Assembly (NCBI RefSeq): GCF_014229095.1
Contig: NZ_JAARZC010000001.1
Span: forward strand, 1,054,001-1,118,000
Direction of reading: 5' to 3'
Source of the DNA: Listeria cossartiae subsp. cayugensis
Lineage (GTDB): Bacteria; Bacillota; Bacilli; Lactobacillales; Listeriaceae
Length of the DNA stretch: 64,000 bases
Both the position numbers and the translations under genes were made by a program. Position 1 is the first letter of the stretch, and every line of letters begins with the position of its first letter. The notes beneath the pieces were generated by a model. That model did not search any database, was not told the origin of the DNA, and saw only the letters and a list, made by a program, of their open reading frames with translations. Below, piece after piece: positions 52,808 through 61,743 of the stretch.

Positions 52808-53977
52808 TCAAGCTCTTTCGACAATAATAGCAATCCCGATGCCGCCGCCAATACATAAGGAAGCAACTCCGGTTTTCTTGTTTTCTTGTTTTAACTCATT
52901 TAATAAGGACGCAATAATGCGTGCCCCAGATGCTCCGATTGGATGACCTAGTGCAATTGCGCCACCGTAAATATTAAGTTTCTCTTCCGGGATTTCTAAG
53001 TCACGAGCTACTGCAACAGATTGTGATGCAAAAGCTTCATTTAAATGGAATAAATCAATTTCGTCGATTGTGTATCCGCCTTTTGCTAATGCTTCATTAA
53101 CTGCGTAGTACGGAGCATAGCCCATAATTGCAGGATCAACACCGATTTCGGATGTTACCTTAATTGTCGCGATATAAGGAATATTTTCGGCAATTGCTTT
53201 TTCCTTCGACATTAAAATAATTGCGGAAGCTCCGTCGTTTATACCAGAAGCATTGCCGGCTGTGACCGTTCCGTCTTCTTTAAATACGCTTTTCAAGGTA
53301 GCTAATTTTTCTAAAGTAGAGTTTGCACGGATTGTTTCGTCGGCTTCGAACAGTGAGCCATCCGTAAGTTCCACGGGGATAATTTCTTCGCTAAAAAGAT
53401 TTTTTTCTTGCGCACTTGCGGCTTTCATTTGTGAGTTATGAGCGAATTTATCTTGTTCTTCGCGAGATACGGAGAATTTTTCAGCTACGTTTTCTGCTGT
53501 AATTCCCATATGATATTCGCCGTAAACATCTGTTAATCCATCAATTAACATGCTATTTCTTAAATTTTTTGGATTGATTTCTTCGCCAGCTAGTTCAGGG
53601 TTAAGTAACAGTGGAGCTTGGGACATGTTTTCGGTCCCTCCTACAGCTACGATATCCGCCTCGCCTAGTTGTATTGCTTGTCTGCCAAGCATGATTGATT
53701 TTAAACCAGAGCCACAAACTTCATTGATAGTGACACCGGGTACTTTATAAGGAATTCCTGCTTTAATAGCGACTTGTCTAGCTACGTTTTGACCAAGACC
53801 GGCTTGTAATACATTGCCGAAAATAACTTGATCTACGCGGTCTGGAGCGATGTTGGCTCTTTCTAAAACGCCTTTTAGAGCCGTAGCGCCAAGGTCTACT
53901 GCACTGATGTCTTTCAAACTGCCACCGAATTTTCCAATTGGTGTTCTAACTGCATCTATTATAACTACTTCGTTCAT
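52808..53977 (-). CDS. acetyl-CoA acetyltransferase (thiolase)
   Basis: This 389-residue biosynthetic thiolase has acyl-enzyme Cys88 in NEVCGSGLKS. GGTENMSQAPLL is present. The catalytic His lies in GGAIALGHPIGASGAR, and the second Cys in SLCIGGGIG near the C-terminus. It condenses two acetyl-CoA to acetoacetyl-CoA. Its position, divergent from mvaS, makes the first step of the mevalonate pathway the likely role. The start ATG follows AAAGGAG. The promoter has an extended -10, TGATATAAT on the minus strand (54016-54008). Confidence 0.93.
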   Translation of the reverse strand: MNEVVIIDAVRTPIGKFGGSLKDISAVDLGATALKGVLERANIAPDRVDQVIFGNVLQAGLGQNVARQVAIKAGIPYKVPGVTINEVCGSGLKSIMLGRQAIQLGEADIVAVGGTENMSQAPLLLNPELAGEEINPKNLRNSMLIDGLTDVYGEYHMGITAENVAEKFSVSREEQDKFAHNSQMKAASAQEKNLFSEEIIPVELTDGSLFEADETIRANSTLEKLATLKSVFKEDGTVTAGNASGINDGASAIILMSKEKAIAENIPYIATIKVTSEIGVDPAIMGYAPYYAVNEALAKGGYTIDEIDLFHLNEAFASQSVAVARDLEIPEEKLNIYGGAIALGHPIGASGARIIASLLNELKQENKKTGVASLCIGGGIGIAIIVERA

Positions 53978-54055
53978 AGCAATCTCCTTTAAATGTAATC
54001 TATCCGTATTATATCATGAAACTAGCTAAAAACTCACTAGATTAAGCCCAATGTA

Positions 54056-54084
54056 TTGTATTTTATGCATTTTTCTACTAAAAT
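54056..54084 (+). promoter_or_regulatory. sigma-A promoter of mvaS
   Basis: TTGTAT (54056-54061), 17-bp spacer, TAAAAT (54079-54084), in the 149-base divergent gap with thiolase. Confidence 0.55.
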
Positions 54085-54126
54085 TAGAGTACTTACAAAT
54101 AAAATATAAAGGACTTGAGTGTACAT

Positions 54127-55293
54127 ATGAAAATTGGAATTGATAAAATAGGTTTTTATACTCCTGCATTTTATGTTGATATGACAGAACTTGCTGAAGC
54201 TAGAAATATTGACCCGAATAAATTTACTATTGGAATTGGCCAAGATAAAATGGCTTTTGCCCCGATTACGCAAGATTCTGTAACAATGGGCGCAAACGCT
54301 GCTTTGCAAATTTTAGATGATGAAGATTTGAAAAAAATTGATTTAGTTATTTTAGCGACAGAATCGGGAATTGATGAGTCGAAAGCTGGTGCGGTTTATA
54401 TTCACCGTTTACTAGGTATTCAACCCTTCTCTCGTGCTATCGAAATAAAAGAAGCTTGTTACGGAGCTACTGCTGGGATTAATTTAGCGAAAGATTATGT
54501 CGCGAAACATCCGGATAGCAAAGTACTTGTTATTGGATCGGATATTGCTCGATATGGTCTTGCAACTGGCGGTGAAGCAACTCAAGGAGCTGGAGCGGTT
54601 GCGATGGTTATTGCGGCTAATCCACGTTGTATCACACTTGAAGATGATAATGTTTTCTATACAGAAGATATTATGGACTTCTGGCGCCCAGTTTACTCCG
54701 AATATGCTTGTGTAGAAGGTAAATATTCGACCGAACAGTACATCCACTTCTTCCAAACTATTTGGGAAAAATATTCAGCGAAATTTGGCAAGAGTTTAGA
54801 AGATTTTGCGGCTATATGCTTCCATTTACCATATACAAAAATGGGTAAAAAAGCGTTAGATACTATTATTGAAACAGCTCCAAGTGAAGTTCAAGAAAGA
54901 TTGTTGGAAAATTATCGTCTAAGTACGCTATATAGCCGTAATGTCGGTAATATTTACACAGGTTCGCTTTATTTAAGCTTTATTTCTTTGTTAGACAATC
55001 AAGCAGATTTACAACCAGATGATAAAATTGGCTTCTTTAGCTATGGTTCTGGGGCTGTTGGTGAATTTTTCCATGGTGTGCTTCAACCGGACTATAAAAA
55101 TTATATCCGTAAAGACGAACACGCGGAATTATTAGCGAACCGTACGAAACTAGCTATTCCAGATTATGAAACGAAATTTAAACAACAATTGCCAAAAGAT
55201 GGTTCTACTTTCGAAGTGGATCCAGCTAGCGATCCGGCAGTGATTGTATTAACTGGCATTCAAGACCATAAACGTCAATATATCAAAAAATAA
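54127..55293 (+). CDS. mvaS: hydroxymethylglutaryl-CoA synthase
   Basis: This 388-residue enzyme has the bacterial HMGS pattern. MKIGIDKIGFYTPAFYVDM opens it. The catalytic Cys111 lies in KEACYGATAGI. The His of the general-base segment is in FHLPYTKMGKKA, and GFFSYGSGAVGEFF follows near the end. It condenses acetoacetyl-CoA with acetyl-CoA. ATG at 54127 fits homologues, although AAAGGA (54108-54113) lies 13 bases upstream; a TTG at 54115 is too close to it. A terminator lies directly after. Confidence 0.94.
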   Translation: MKIGIDKIGFYTPAFYVDMTELAEARNIDPNKFTIGIGQDKMAFAPITQDSVTMGANAALQILDDEDLKKIDLVILATESGIDESKAGAVYIHRLLGIQPFSRAIEIKEACYGATAGINLAKDYVAKHPDSKVLVIGSDIARYGLATGGEATQGAGAVAMVIAANPRCITLEDDNVFYTEDIMDFWRPVYSEYACVEGKYSTEQYIHFFQTIWEKYSAKFGKSLEDFAAICFHLPYTKMGKKALDTIIETAPSEVQERLLENYRLSTLYSRNVGNIYTGSLYLSFISLLDNQADLQPDDKIGFFSYGSGAVGEFFHGVLQPDYKNYIRKDEHAELLANRTKLAIPDYETKFKQQLPKDGSTFEVDPASDPAVIVLTGIQDHKRQYIKK

Positions 55294-55296
55294 TCA

Positions 55297-55331
55297 AAAA
55301 ACCGACTAGGCTAAATCAGCTAGTCGGTTTT
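55297..55331. terminator. bidirectional terminator between mvaS and the VanZ-like gene
   Basis: AAAACCGACTAG pairs perfectly with CTAGTCGGTTTT. Its right arm lies inside the last codons of the leftward VanZ-like gene. Confidence 0.8.
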
Positions 55332-55915
55332 ACTTTGAGTTGTTTAAATTTTCTTGGGGACAAAAAACGAATCACGATGTATCCAAGCATAATTCCGCAT
55401 ACATTGAGGAAAACATCTCCAGTATCAAAGAACCCTACGTGCATGATGTACTGCGCCCCTTCCACTGCGAAAATCAACATTCCGGCTGATACTAGCGCCG
55501 TGAAAAAGCCTAATTTCTTTAATAAAAAGCCAATTGGTACAAAAGCTAATACATTTCCTACAATAATGACCCGTAAATTACCTGATAAAAATGTATCAAC
55601 AAACCCAAAGGTGTCGCTTGAAAATCCTTGTGTGTCAGAAGCTTTTCCGAATAATAAACAAAGTAGAATACTGAAATAAATAATGTAACAAAATACGAGC
55701 AATGCTTTATTTATTTTCCAGTTTACTAATTGTACAGCAACAAAATAAAGTAAAATCGCCGTGATGCCAACCGTAATGTAGCCCATATGACTAACTGTGG
55801 CCATTACGTGCTTTAAGTAAAAATAAAGCCATCCCTGGAACCAGGAAAAATACATCGTTACTGCAGCAAATATCGAAATGATTGGTAAAACAAGAATTAT
55901 AAAGTATCTTTTCAT
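55316..55915 (-). CDS. VanZ-like family membrane protein
   Basis: This 199-residue protein has five hydrophobic segments. The VanZ core includes NVLAFVPIGFLLKKLGFF, AVEGAQYIMHVGFFDTGDVFLNVCGIMLGY. The DxxDxxxNxxGxxxGY-type end (DTGDVFLNVCGIMLGY) is the family hallmark. VanZ proteins modestly raise teicoplanin or lipopeptide tolerance, but many are housekeeping proteins of unknown role. The start ATG at 55915 follows AAAGGAGGACACC. It is 69 bases from the MFS gene upstream. Confidence 0.82.
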   Translation of the reverse strand: MKRYFIILVLPIISIFAAVTMYFSWFQGWLYFYLKHVMATVSHMGYITVGITAILLYFVAVQLVNWKINKALLVFCYIIYFSILLCLLFGKASDTQGFSSDTFGFVDTFLSGNLRVIIVGNVLAFVPIGFLLKKLGFFTALVSAGMLIFAVEGAQYIMHVGFFDTGDVFLNVCGIMLGYIVIRFLSPRKFKQLKVKPTS

Positions 55916-55984
55916 CCTGGTGTCCTCCTTTTCAAAGGCTAACTCAAGGATAACATTTGAAAATAAGGACTTTCTTAAAAGGAT

Positions 55985-57229
55985 TTAAAGATTTTCTAAG
56001 TTTTTCTCTTTTACGAATAAGAATAAAATGCCGCCAACGAGGAAAAGTACAATCAAACTAGCAACCCCGTATTGCGTTTTTCCTGTGATTTGTGTGATTA
56101 CGCCCATGAGTGCGGGTCCCATAATTGCTGAAAATTTCCCGAAAATGTTATAAAATCCGTAAAACTCATTGGAGCGTTTTTTAGGAATAATTTTTCCGAA
56201 GAAAGAACGACTCAATGCTTGAATACCACCTTGTGAAGTTCCAACCAACATTGCTAAAATCCAGAAATCGAGCGCAGATTTCATGAATACGGCATAAACG
56301 CAAATAATAATATAGACAAATATGGCTGTGAAAATAAGTGGTTTTGCACTGAATCGTTTAGCTAAATAGCCATACAATAATGTAAACGGGAAGGCGACGA
56401 GTTGGGTCATTAAAAGAATTAAAATGAGCGTTGTTTGTGAAATTCCAAGGTCAATCCCGTAAGATGTTGCCATGCGGAAAATCGTATCCACCCCGTCTAT
56501 GTAGAAAAAATAGGCAATTAAGAAAATGACAATATTTTTATGCTCGCTAATATGACTTATCGTATGAAATAATCGTTTGAAACTTGTCCGTACAGGATTC
56601 TTCACTGCTGGAATATAGTGGATTTGATGGACGTTTTTCCACATCGGAATCGTGAAAAATAGCCACCAAAGCGCCGTCATCACGAAGCCGATATTGACAA
56701 GCGCCACATCACTAATCGGTAAAATTCCTGTCGCTTGAAAAATGATGAAAATAATAAAAGGTATGCAACTACCTAAATAACCATACGCGTAACCAGCCGA
56801 GGATATCTTATCCATCCGATCATTCGTTGTTACATCAATTAAAAACGCATCATAAAATATATTTGCGCCAGAAAAACCAATTAACGATAGCACATAAAAG
56901 CCAAGTAACAAAAACCAAGCATCCGTTGGTATAAAAATTAATAAAAAAGTAAAAGCAATCCCAATCGTCGTGAAAATTCCAAAAAAGCGTTTCTTAAAAA
57001 ATTGATAATCAGCTATTGTTCCAAGTATTGGCGCAAGTAACGAAATCAGTAACGTCCCAATCGAGTTCGCATAGCCCCAATAAGCCGTCGAAGTAGTATC
57101 CGCAATCCCTGCATTCGCTGCAACTCCTTTGAAATAAATTGGTAAGATTGCTGTTGTAATCATAATCGAATAGGCGGAATTCGCCCAATCTTGAAAAATC
57201 CAACTTTTCTCCTCTTTTGTATATGCCAA
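55985..57229 (-). CDS. UMF1-family MFS transporter (Atg22-like)
   Basis: This 414-residue protein has about 12 helices. The UMF1/Atg22-type opening is KSWIFQDWANSAYSIMITT, and the cytosolic motif TNDRMDKISSAGYAYGYLGS is characteristic of that MFS branch. GGIQALSRSFFGKIIPKKRSNEFYG carries the second-half loop motif. Fungal Atg22 exports vacuolar amino acids; substrates of bacterial members are unknown. It lies 18 bases downstream of the phosphodiesterase gene and is probably cotranscribed with it. Confidence 0.82.
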   Translation of the reverse strand: MAYTKEEKSWIFQDWANSAYSIMITTAILPIYFKGVAANAGIADTTSTAYWGYANSIGTLLISLLAPILGTIADYQFFKKRFFGIFTTIGIAFTFLLIFIPTDAWFLLLGFYVLSLIGFSGANIFYDAFLIDVTTNDRMDKISSAGYAYGYLGSCIPFIIFIIFQATGILPISDVALVNIGFVMTALWWLFFTIPMWKNVHQIHYIPAVKNPVRTSFKRLFHTISHISEHKNIVIFLIAYFFYIDGVDTIFRMATSYGIDLGISQTTLILILLMTQLVAFPFTLLYGYLAKRFSAKPLIFTAIFVYIIICVYAVFMKSALDFWILAMLVGTSQGGIQALSRSFFGKIIPKKRSNEFYGFYNIFGKFSAIMGPALMGVITQITGKTQYGVASLIVLFLVGGILFLFVKEKNLENL

Positions 57230-57247
57230 GTGTGTTTCTCCCCTTTT

Positions 57248-58516
57248 CTATTCGAATAGCGTTTCTATTACTGTGCCAGCAGTATTAGGAAATTGTAACC
57301 CTAAAATCTTGGCAAATGTAGGAGCTTCATCAACTAAGTGCGCACTTGTGATTTTTTCTCCTTTTTTAATACCCGGTCCGTTGAAAATAATCGTTGTTTT
57401 GTAATCTGGTTTATGAGGAGAATAGCCATGGACAGCTTTATAGTAGCCCGGTTTACCAAGCATTTCCTCGGTCACTTCTTCGTATAGCGGCCCGTATAAA
57501 TCATCCATAAAATAGTAACCAGCCTTCCCTTCCACCATCAAAGTAGCACTGCTATCTGCGCCACGACGAGCAATTTCAGCCGCTGTTAAAACTTCTTCTA
57601 TTTCAGGCATGTTTTGAAGCACCTGTTGAATTTCTTTTATATGTTGCTCGTTTTTCGTATAAATATAACAGGATCCATCGCAGCTTTTGGCGTATACTTC
57701 CCAGTCGGTAATCTTATCATCCACCACTGTTACCCACCCTTTTTCAGCAAAAAGCACATTTAAACGAATCGCGTGCGTTACATTGATTTGATAATGATCT
57801 CCTAAAACTGCAAAAACGGTATTTTCATAGATACCAGCATCTTTTGTGGCTTGGATAATCTCAGCTAAGCGTCTGTCATGTCTTTTTAATGCGGCGGTTG
57901 CTTCGGGGGATGTAACGCCGTGCGCATGTCGCATGCTATCCATATCGACTAAATGTGTTAACAATAAAGTGGGCTTTTTCGTTTTGATCGTATCAACGAC
58001 ACTAGCTGTCAAAAATATATCTAAATCTGGTTGATTAATCCCTTTTCGCAAATGGCCAAATTTTCGGTCCATATCAATTAAAAATAATGGCGAGCTTGCG
58101 TGAAGTGATACCATCATTTGCGTTAACCAAAAGCGATTCGGGAAAATTTCGGCTATATTATAATCAATCCCACTTTTTGCTGCAACAGGCCATAAAAATG
58201 CGGCGGTTGTCATTCCGTGCTCTTTCGCTAAATCATAGAGCGTTGGAACTCGGATAGCTTTTTTATACCAATACCAGTCAGGAGAGTCTTTTTCGGGCTG
58301 AATTTTTGTATTATTAACGATGCCATGTGTTGCAGGATAATGCCCAGTGATAATACTCGTATGTGCTGGATAGGTCAATGATGGATAAATAGTTTCTACT
58401 TCCTGAATATGAGTTCCAGTTTCGATTAACTCTCGTAAAACTGGTAAGTCCGCGGTATCTTGCAAATCAAGCGCCCCAAGTGCATCTAATGAAATCACAA
58501 AAAGATGTTTTTTCAT
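57248..58516 (-). CDS. type I phosphodiesterase / nucleotide pyrophosphatase family protein (alkaline phosphatase fold)
   Basis: This 422-residue protein has the two-metal site of the family. ISLDALG supplies the first Asp. YPSLTYPAHTSIITGHYP contains the nucleophile Thr region and ligands. HLVDMDSMRHAHG and GDHYQINVTH supply Asp and His, and VHGYSPHKPDYKTTIIF ends the site. No signal peptide is seen, so it is cytosolic. ATG at 58516 is chosen (MKKHLFVIS) because AAAGGGGAG precedes it. The substrate is unknown, with nucleotide or phosphodiester compounds typical. It follows the AI-2E gene after a terminator-like hairpin. Confidence 0.8.
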   Translation of the reverse strand: MKKHLFVISLDALGALDLQDTADLPVLRELIETGTHIQEVETIYPSLTYPAHTSIITGHYPATHGIVNNTKIQPEKDSPDWYWYKKAIRVPTLYDLAKEHGMTTAAFLWPVAAKSGIDYNIAEIFPNRFWLTQMMVSLHASSPLFLIDMDRKFGHLRKGINQPDLDIFLTASVVDTIKTKKPTLLLTHLVDMDSMRHAHGVTSPEATAALKRHDRRLAEIIQATKDAGIYENTVFAVLGDHYQINVTHAIRLNVLFAEKGWVTVVDDKITDWEVYAKSCDGSCYIYTKNEQHIKEIQQVLQNMPEIEEVLTAAEIARRGADSSATLMVEGKAGYYFMDDLYGPLYEEVTEEMLGKPGYYKAVHGYSPHKPDYKTTIIFNGPGIKKGEKITSAHLVDEAPTFAKILGLQFPNTAGTVIETLFE

Positions 58517-58532
58517 TATTTTCTCCCCTTTC

Positions 58533-58574
58533 AAAAAAACAGGGATTTTCCAGCTAATCTGGAAGAACCCCTGT
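58533..58574 (-). terminator. terminator between the AI-2E family gene and the phosphodiesterase gene
   Basis: On the minus strand ACAGGG and TTCCA arms pair with TGGAA and CCCTGT around a short bulge, then seven T. It overlaps the region just before the next ribosome site, so the next gene may rely on readthrough or its own promoter. Confidence 0.75.
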
Positions 58575-58579
58575 GTAAA

Positions 58580-59617
58580 TTACGTATGACTGATTGTATC
58601 TTTTGGTTGTTCGATTTCCTCTTGATTCGTGACACCGAGTACATCTAAAAAGAACATAACAACTGGAATACCAACGATTAATCCCCAAATCCCAAAGAAA
58701 TGCTCTCCGAAAATAAGAATAATGAAAGTATAAAAAACGGGTAAATTCGTTTTTGCGGACATAAGTTTTGGATTAAGGACGTAAGATTCTAGTGCATGGA
58801 TAATGATAACGACTATTAAAATGTAGAAAATGTATTCGACACCACCGATGGAATAACCGATAATCGTTAGCGGGATAAGCGAAATAATCACCCCAGCTAC
58901 CGGAATTAATCCAAGTAAGAACACCATAATCGATAAAGTCATCAATTGTGGGAATCCTAAAATCCAAAGCGCAATCGTTGTTAAAATTGCATTGACAAGC
59001 GCGATAATAAATTGAGCTTCGATAACTTTACCGAAAGTCGCAACAAATTTTGATCCGAAGAATTTCACTTCCTCATAGATAAAAGCAATTTTACTGGTAG
59101 AGAATTGATTCGTAAAGGATACTAAATGCTCTTTTCCAAGGGAGAAAAACAGGCTTAACATCAGTGCGATAAACACATTCATCAAGACAGTTCCAACGTT
59201 TGTTAAGTATGTTAAAATCATCGAAACCCCTTGTTCTGTGTATTTCATAATATCAAATTGATTCGCTAAGCTCACAATATAATTAATGAAATCATTGTTG
59301 CTATCTGTTTTTAAGAACGTATTACCGAATTTCACCAATTGATTGATTTGATCCGCCAAAACAGGAATATACTTGACGAACACAAACACAATGACAGCTG
59401 CAATCAAAGCATAAAGTAGTAAGACAATGATTTGCCGATAAATCGAGATTCTTCGTAAAATAAAGTTTTCAAGGCGTGTTATAAGGTAAGAAAAAATAAA
59501 TGTTAATAAAATAATATTCATTTGGCTTCTGAGTAAGTATAAGACGAAGGCGATTAATATAAAGACGCCAACCCTTCGTACGCTGCGATTTTGTAAAAAT
59601 GAACTAAGCTCTTTCAA
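58580..59617 (-). CDS. AI-2E family transporter (TqsA/YtvI/YubA-like)
   Basis: This 345-residue protein has N-terminal paired helices (about 14-50), a third helix (about 62-85) and a large soluble region (about 90-215). A cluster of helices follows in the C-terminal third. These include the family segment GFPQLMTLSIMVFLLGLIPVAGVIISLIP and the closing GEHFFGIWGLIVGIPVVMFFLDVL. Some members export autoinducer-2 and others act as Na+/H+ antiporters, so the substrate is open. It starts 29 bases after murB on the same strand. Confidence 0.85.
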   Translation of the reverse strand: MKELSSFLQNRSVRRVGVFILIAFVLYLLRSQMNIILLTFIFSYLITRLENFILRRISIYRQIIVLLLYALIAAVIVFVFVKYIPVLADQINQLVKFGNTFLKTDSNNDFINYIVSLANQFDIMKYTEQGVSMILTYLTNVGTVLMNVFIALMLSLFFSLGKEHLVSFTNQFSTSKIAFIYEEVKFFGSKFVATFGKVIEAQFIIALVNAILTTIALWILGFPQLMTLSIMVFLLGLIPVAGVIISLIPLTIIGYSIGGVEYIFYILIVVIIIHALESYVLNPKLMSAKTNLPVFYTFIILIFGEHFFGIWGLIVGIPVVMFFLDVLGVTNQEEIEQPKDTISHT

Positions 59618-59646
59618 AAATAGATGACCTCCTACTTGTGTTGTGG

Positions 59647-60543
59647 CTACTTATCTTCGCCAATAATTTTAACTTCTGTTTCTAGTTCTACATCGAATTT
59701 CTCGCGGACGGTTTTTTGAACATAGGCAATTAAATCCATGTAGTCTGTGGCAGTCGCACCGCCGATATTTACAATAAATCCAGCATGTTTTAATGAAACT
59801 TGAGCCCCACCGATAATATGTCCTTGTAAGCCGCTATCTTGAATGAGTTTACCGGCAAAATGACCTGGTGGGCGTTTGAACACACTACCACATGAAGGAT
59901 ATTCTAGTGGCTGTTTTGATTCGCGTGCTGCGGTCAGTTCATCCATTTTTGCTTGGATAGTATTTTTATCATCTAAGGCTAAAGAGAAAGTCGCATCTAA
60001 CACGATGTAATTTTTCTCCGCAATAGTACTAAAACGATATGCTGCTTTTAGCTCAGAACGCTTTAATTTCTTTAGTTCGCCCGTTTGGGTTAATACAGTA
60101 GCCGCTTCTAAAACATCGCTAATTTCGCCGCCGTATGCCCCTGCATTCATATGTAATGCTCCACCAATAGAGCCAGGAATGCCACAAGCAAATTCGAGCC
60201 CACTAAGGCTCTCATCAAGTGCAAATTTAGCTGTATCGATAAGTTTGGCGCCACTCATTGCAGTAATTTGCGTATTGTTTCTTTCAATCGTTTGGAGTAA
60301 ATCGAGATGTAAGATAACGCCACGAATTCCGCCATCTTTAATTATAAGATTCGATCCGTTACCAAGAATCGTTAATGGAATTTCATTTTGGTGGCAATAA
60401 GATACTACTTCTTGCGTCTCTTCTATTGTTTTCGGCATAACGAAAATGTCTGCCATGCCACCTGTTTTTGTATACGTATAGTTAGATAAGGGTTCATTTA
60501 ATTTTATCGTTATATGTGGGAACTGTGTTTGTAAGTTATTCAT
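59647..60543 (-). CDS. murB: UDP-N-acetylenolpyruvoylglucosamine reductase
   Basis: This 298-residue enzyme has the FAD-binding domain with [16 protein letters not shown] and [20 protein letters not shown]. The catalytic Ser lies in [10 protein letters not shown], and a C-terminal VRVREKF-like end ([14 protein letters not shown]) holds the catalytic Glu region. It makes UDP-MurNAc in peptidoglycan synthesis. ATG at 60543 has a weak ribosome site (GAAAGG). It has its own promoter at 60593-60620 and lies upstream of the AI-2E family gene. Confidence 0.95.
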   Translation of the reverse strand: MNNLQTQFPHITIKLNEPLSNYTYTKTGGMADIFVMPKTIEETQEVVSYCHQNEIPLTILGNGSNLIIKDGGIRGVILHLDLLQTIERNNTQITAMSGAKLIDTAKFALDESLSGLEFACGIPGSIGGALHMNAGAYGGEISDVLEAATVLTQTGELKKLKRSELKAAYRFSTIAEKNYIVLDATFSLALDDKNTIQAKMDELTAARESKQPLEYPSCGSVFKRPPGHFAGKLIQDSGLQGHIIGGAQVSLKHAGFIVNIGGATATDYMDLIAYVQKTVREKFDVELETEVKIIGEDK

Positions 60544-60592
60544 TATTTATTTCAAACCTTTCATGGTTGTAGTTTAAAAAATCACTTCCTTT

Positions 60593-60620
60593 ATTTTATC
60601 ATGGAACCTCACTTTTACAA
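60593..60620 (-). promoter_or_regulatory. sigma-A promoter of murB
   Basis: Minus strand: TTGTAA (60620-60615), 16-bp spacer, TAAAAT (60598-60593). Confidence 0.55.
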
Positions 60621-60631
60621 AGAATTCCAGA

Positions 60632-60719
60632 GTTTTTTTAGTAAAATAGGAATATTTAAGTATATTTTAGGGTAATTGGTTGATATGTTCTTGAGTATTA
60701 AAATGAAAAATGTTAGAAT
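60632..60719 (+). promoter_or_regulatory. bilE promoter region
   Basis: Sigma-A: TTGAGT (60691-60696), 17-bp spacer, TAGAAT (60714-60719). A poor sigma-B match, GTTT (60632-60635), N13, GGAATA (60649-60654), lies upstream. Sigma-B control of bilE is known from work on Listeria, but I could not see a consensus GGGWAT box placed for it. Confidence 0.5.
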
Positions 60720-60759
60720 GTAGAACATACATTCGATTAAAAAGGAAAGGGATGAAAAA

Positions 60760-61743
60760 ATGATTCGTTTTGATAATGTATCAAAAAAATATAACGAAGA
60801 TAAGACTGCTGTAAACAACGTGACTTTAGATATTAAAGACGGCGAGTTCTTTGTTTTCATCGGGCCGAGTGGTTGCGGGAAAACGACAACATTAAAAATG
60901 ATTAATCGCTTGATTCCACTGACAACTGGAACCATTTATATTAATGAAAAGCGAATTAGTGATTACGATATTCATGAACTTCGCTGGGATATCGGCTATG
61001 TATTGCAGCAAATTGCACTCTTTCCTCATATGACAATTGAAGAAAATATTGCGATTGTTCCAGAATTAAAGAAATGGAGCAAAGAAAAAATTCACGACCG
61101 GATTACGGAATTACTAGATAGTGTTGGCTTAGATCCAGAAAGTTACCGTAATCGTAAACCAGCTGAACTTTCAGGTGGAGAACAGCAACGTGTTGGCGTC
61201 GTTCGGGCCCTTGCAGCTGATCCAGGAATTATTTTGATGGATGAACCTTTTAGTGCACTTGATCCGATTTCTCGCCAGCGTTTACAACAAGATATTTCTG
61301 CGCTTCAAAAGAAAATTAAAAAAACCATCGTATTTGTTACGCATGATATGCAAGAGGCTCTTGCACTTGGGGACCGAATTTGCGTAATGCAAGGCGGCGA
61401 AATTGTTCAAGTAGCTACTCCTGAAGAAATTATTAAAAATCCGGAAAATGATTTTGTGAAAGATTTCTTAGCATCCGGTCATGCTTTCAATACGCCAATT
61501 TTAGAAGGTAGTTTTACGGTCAATGATTTAATGGAAGCTGATTTGTTTTATGCGTATCAAGCTAGCGATGGCACACTTGGTATTTCTTCCAAAGAACCTG
61601 TCGAAAATCTCGTACGCCGCATTGCTGAAGAACAATCGATTCCGGTTACAGACGAAACGGGCAATTTTATTGGTACGATTGCAAATAAACACGTGATGCA
61701 ATTTTTAGCGCGTCATCTGGAAAGTTCGGGTGAGCTAGTATGA
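60760..61743 (+). CDS. bilEA: bile exclusion / betaine-type ABC transporter ATPase BilEA
   Basis: This 327-residue ProV/OpuCA-like ATPase has Walker [11 protein letters not shown], signature [15 protein letters not shown] and Walker [14 protein letters not shown]. The C-terminal tail (about 240-327) corresponds to the CBS region; only one CBS-like unit with [19 protein letters not shown] is clear. In Listeria this gene pair was first annotated as opuB, but mutants show it excludes bile instead of importing betaine. Shine-Dalgarno AAAGGAAAGGG precedes the ATG. It overlaps bilEB by four bases. Confidence 0.87.
   Translation: MIRFDNVSKKYNEDKTAVNNVTLDIKDGEFFVFIGPSGCGKTTTLKMINRLIPLTTGTIYINEKRISDYDIHELRWDIGYVLQQIALFPHMTIEENIAIVPELKKWSKEKIHDRITELLDSVGLDPESYRNRKPAELSGGEQQRVGVVRALAADPGIILMDEPFSALDPISRQRLQQDISALQKKIKKTIVFVTHDMQEALALGDRICVMQGGEIVQVATPEEIIKNPENDFVKDFLASGHAFNTPILEGSFTVNDLMEADLFYAYQASDGTLGISSKEPVENLVRRIAEEQSIPVTDETGNFIGTIANKHVMQFLARHLESSGELV

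Noticed and set aside
60544-60759. PrfA box searched for upstream of bilEA because virulence-regulator input to bilE has been discussed.
   Set aside because: No sequence close to TTAACANNTGTTAA is visible in the gap.
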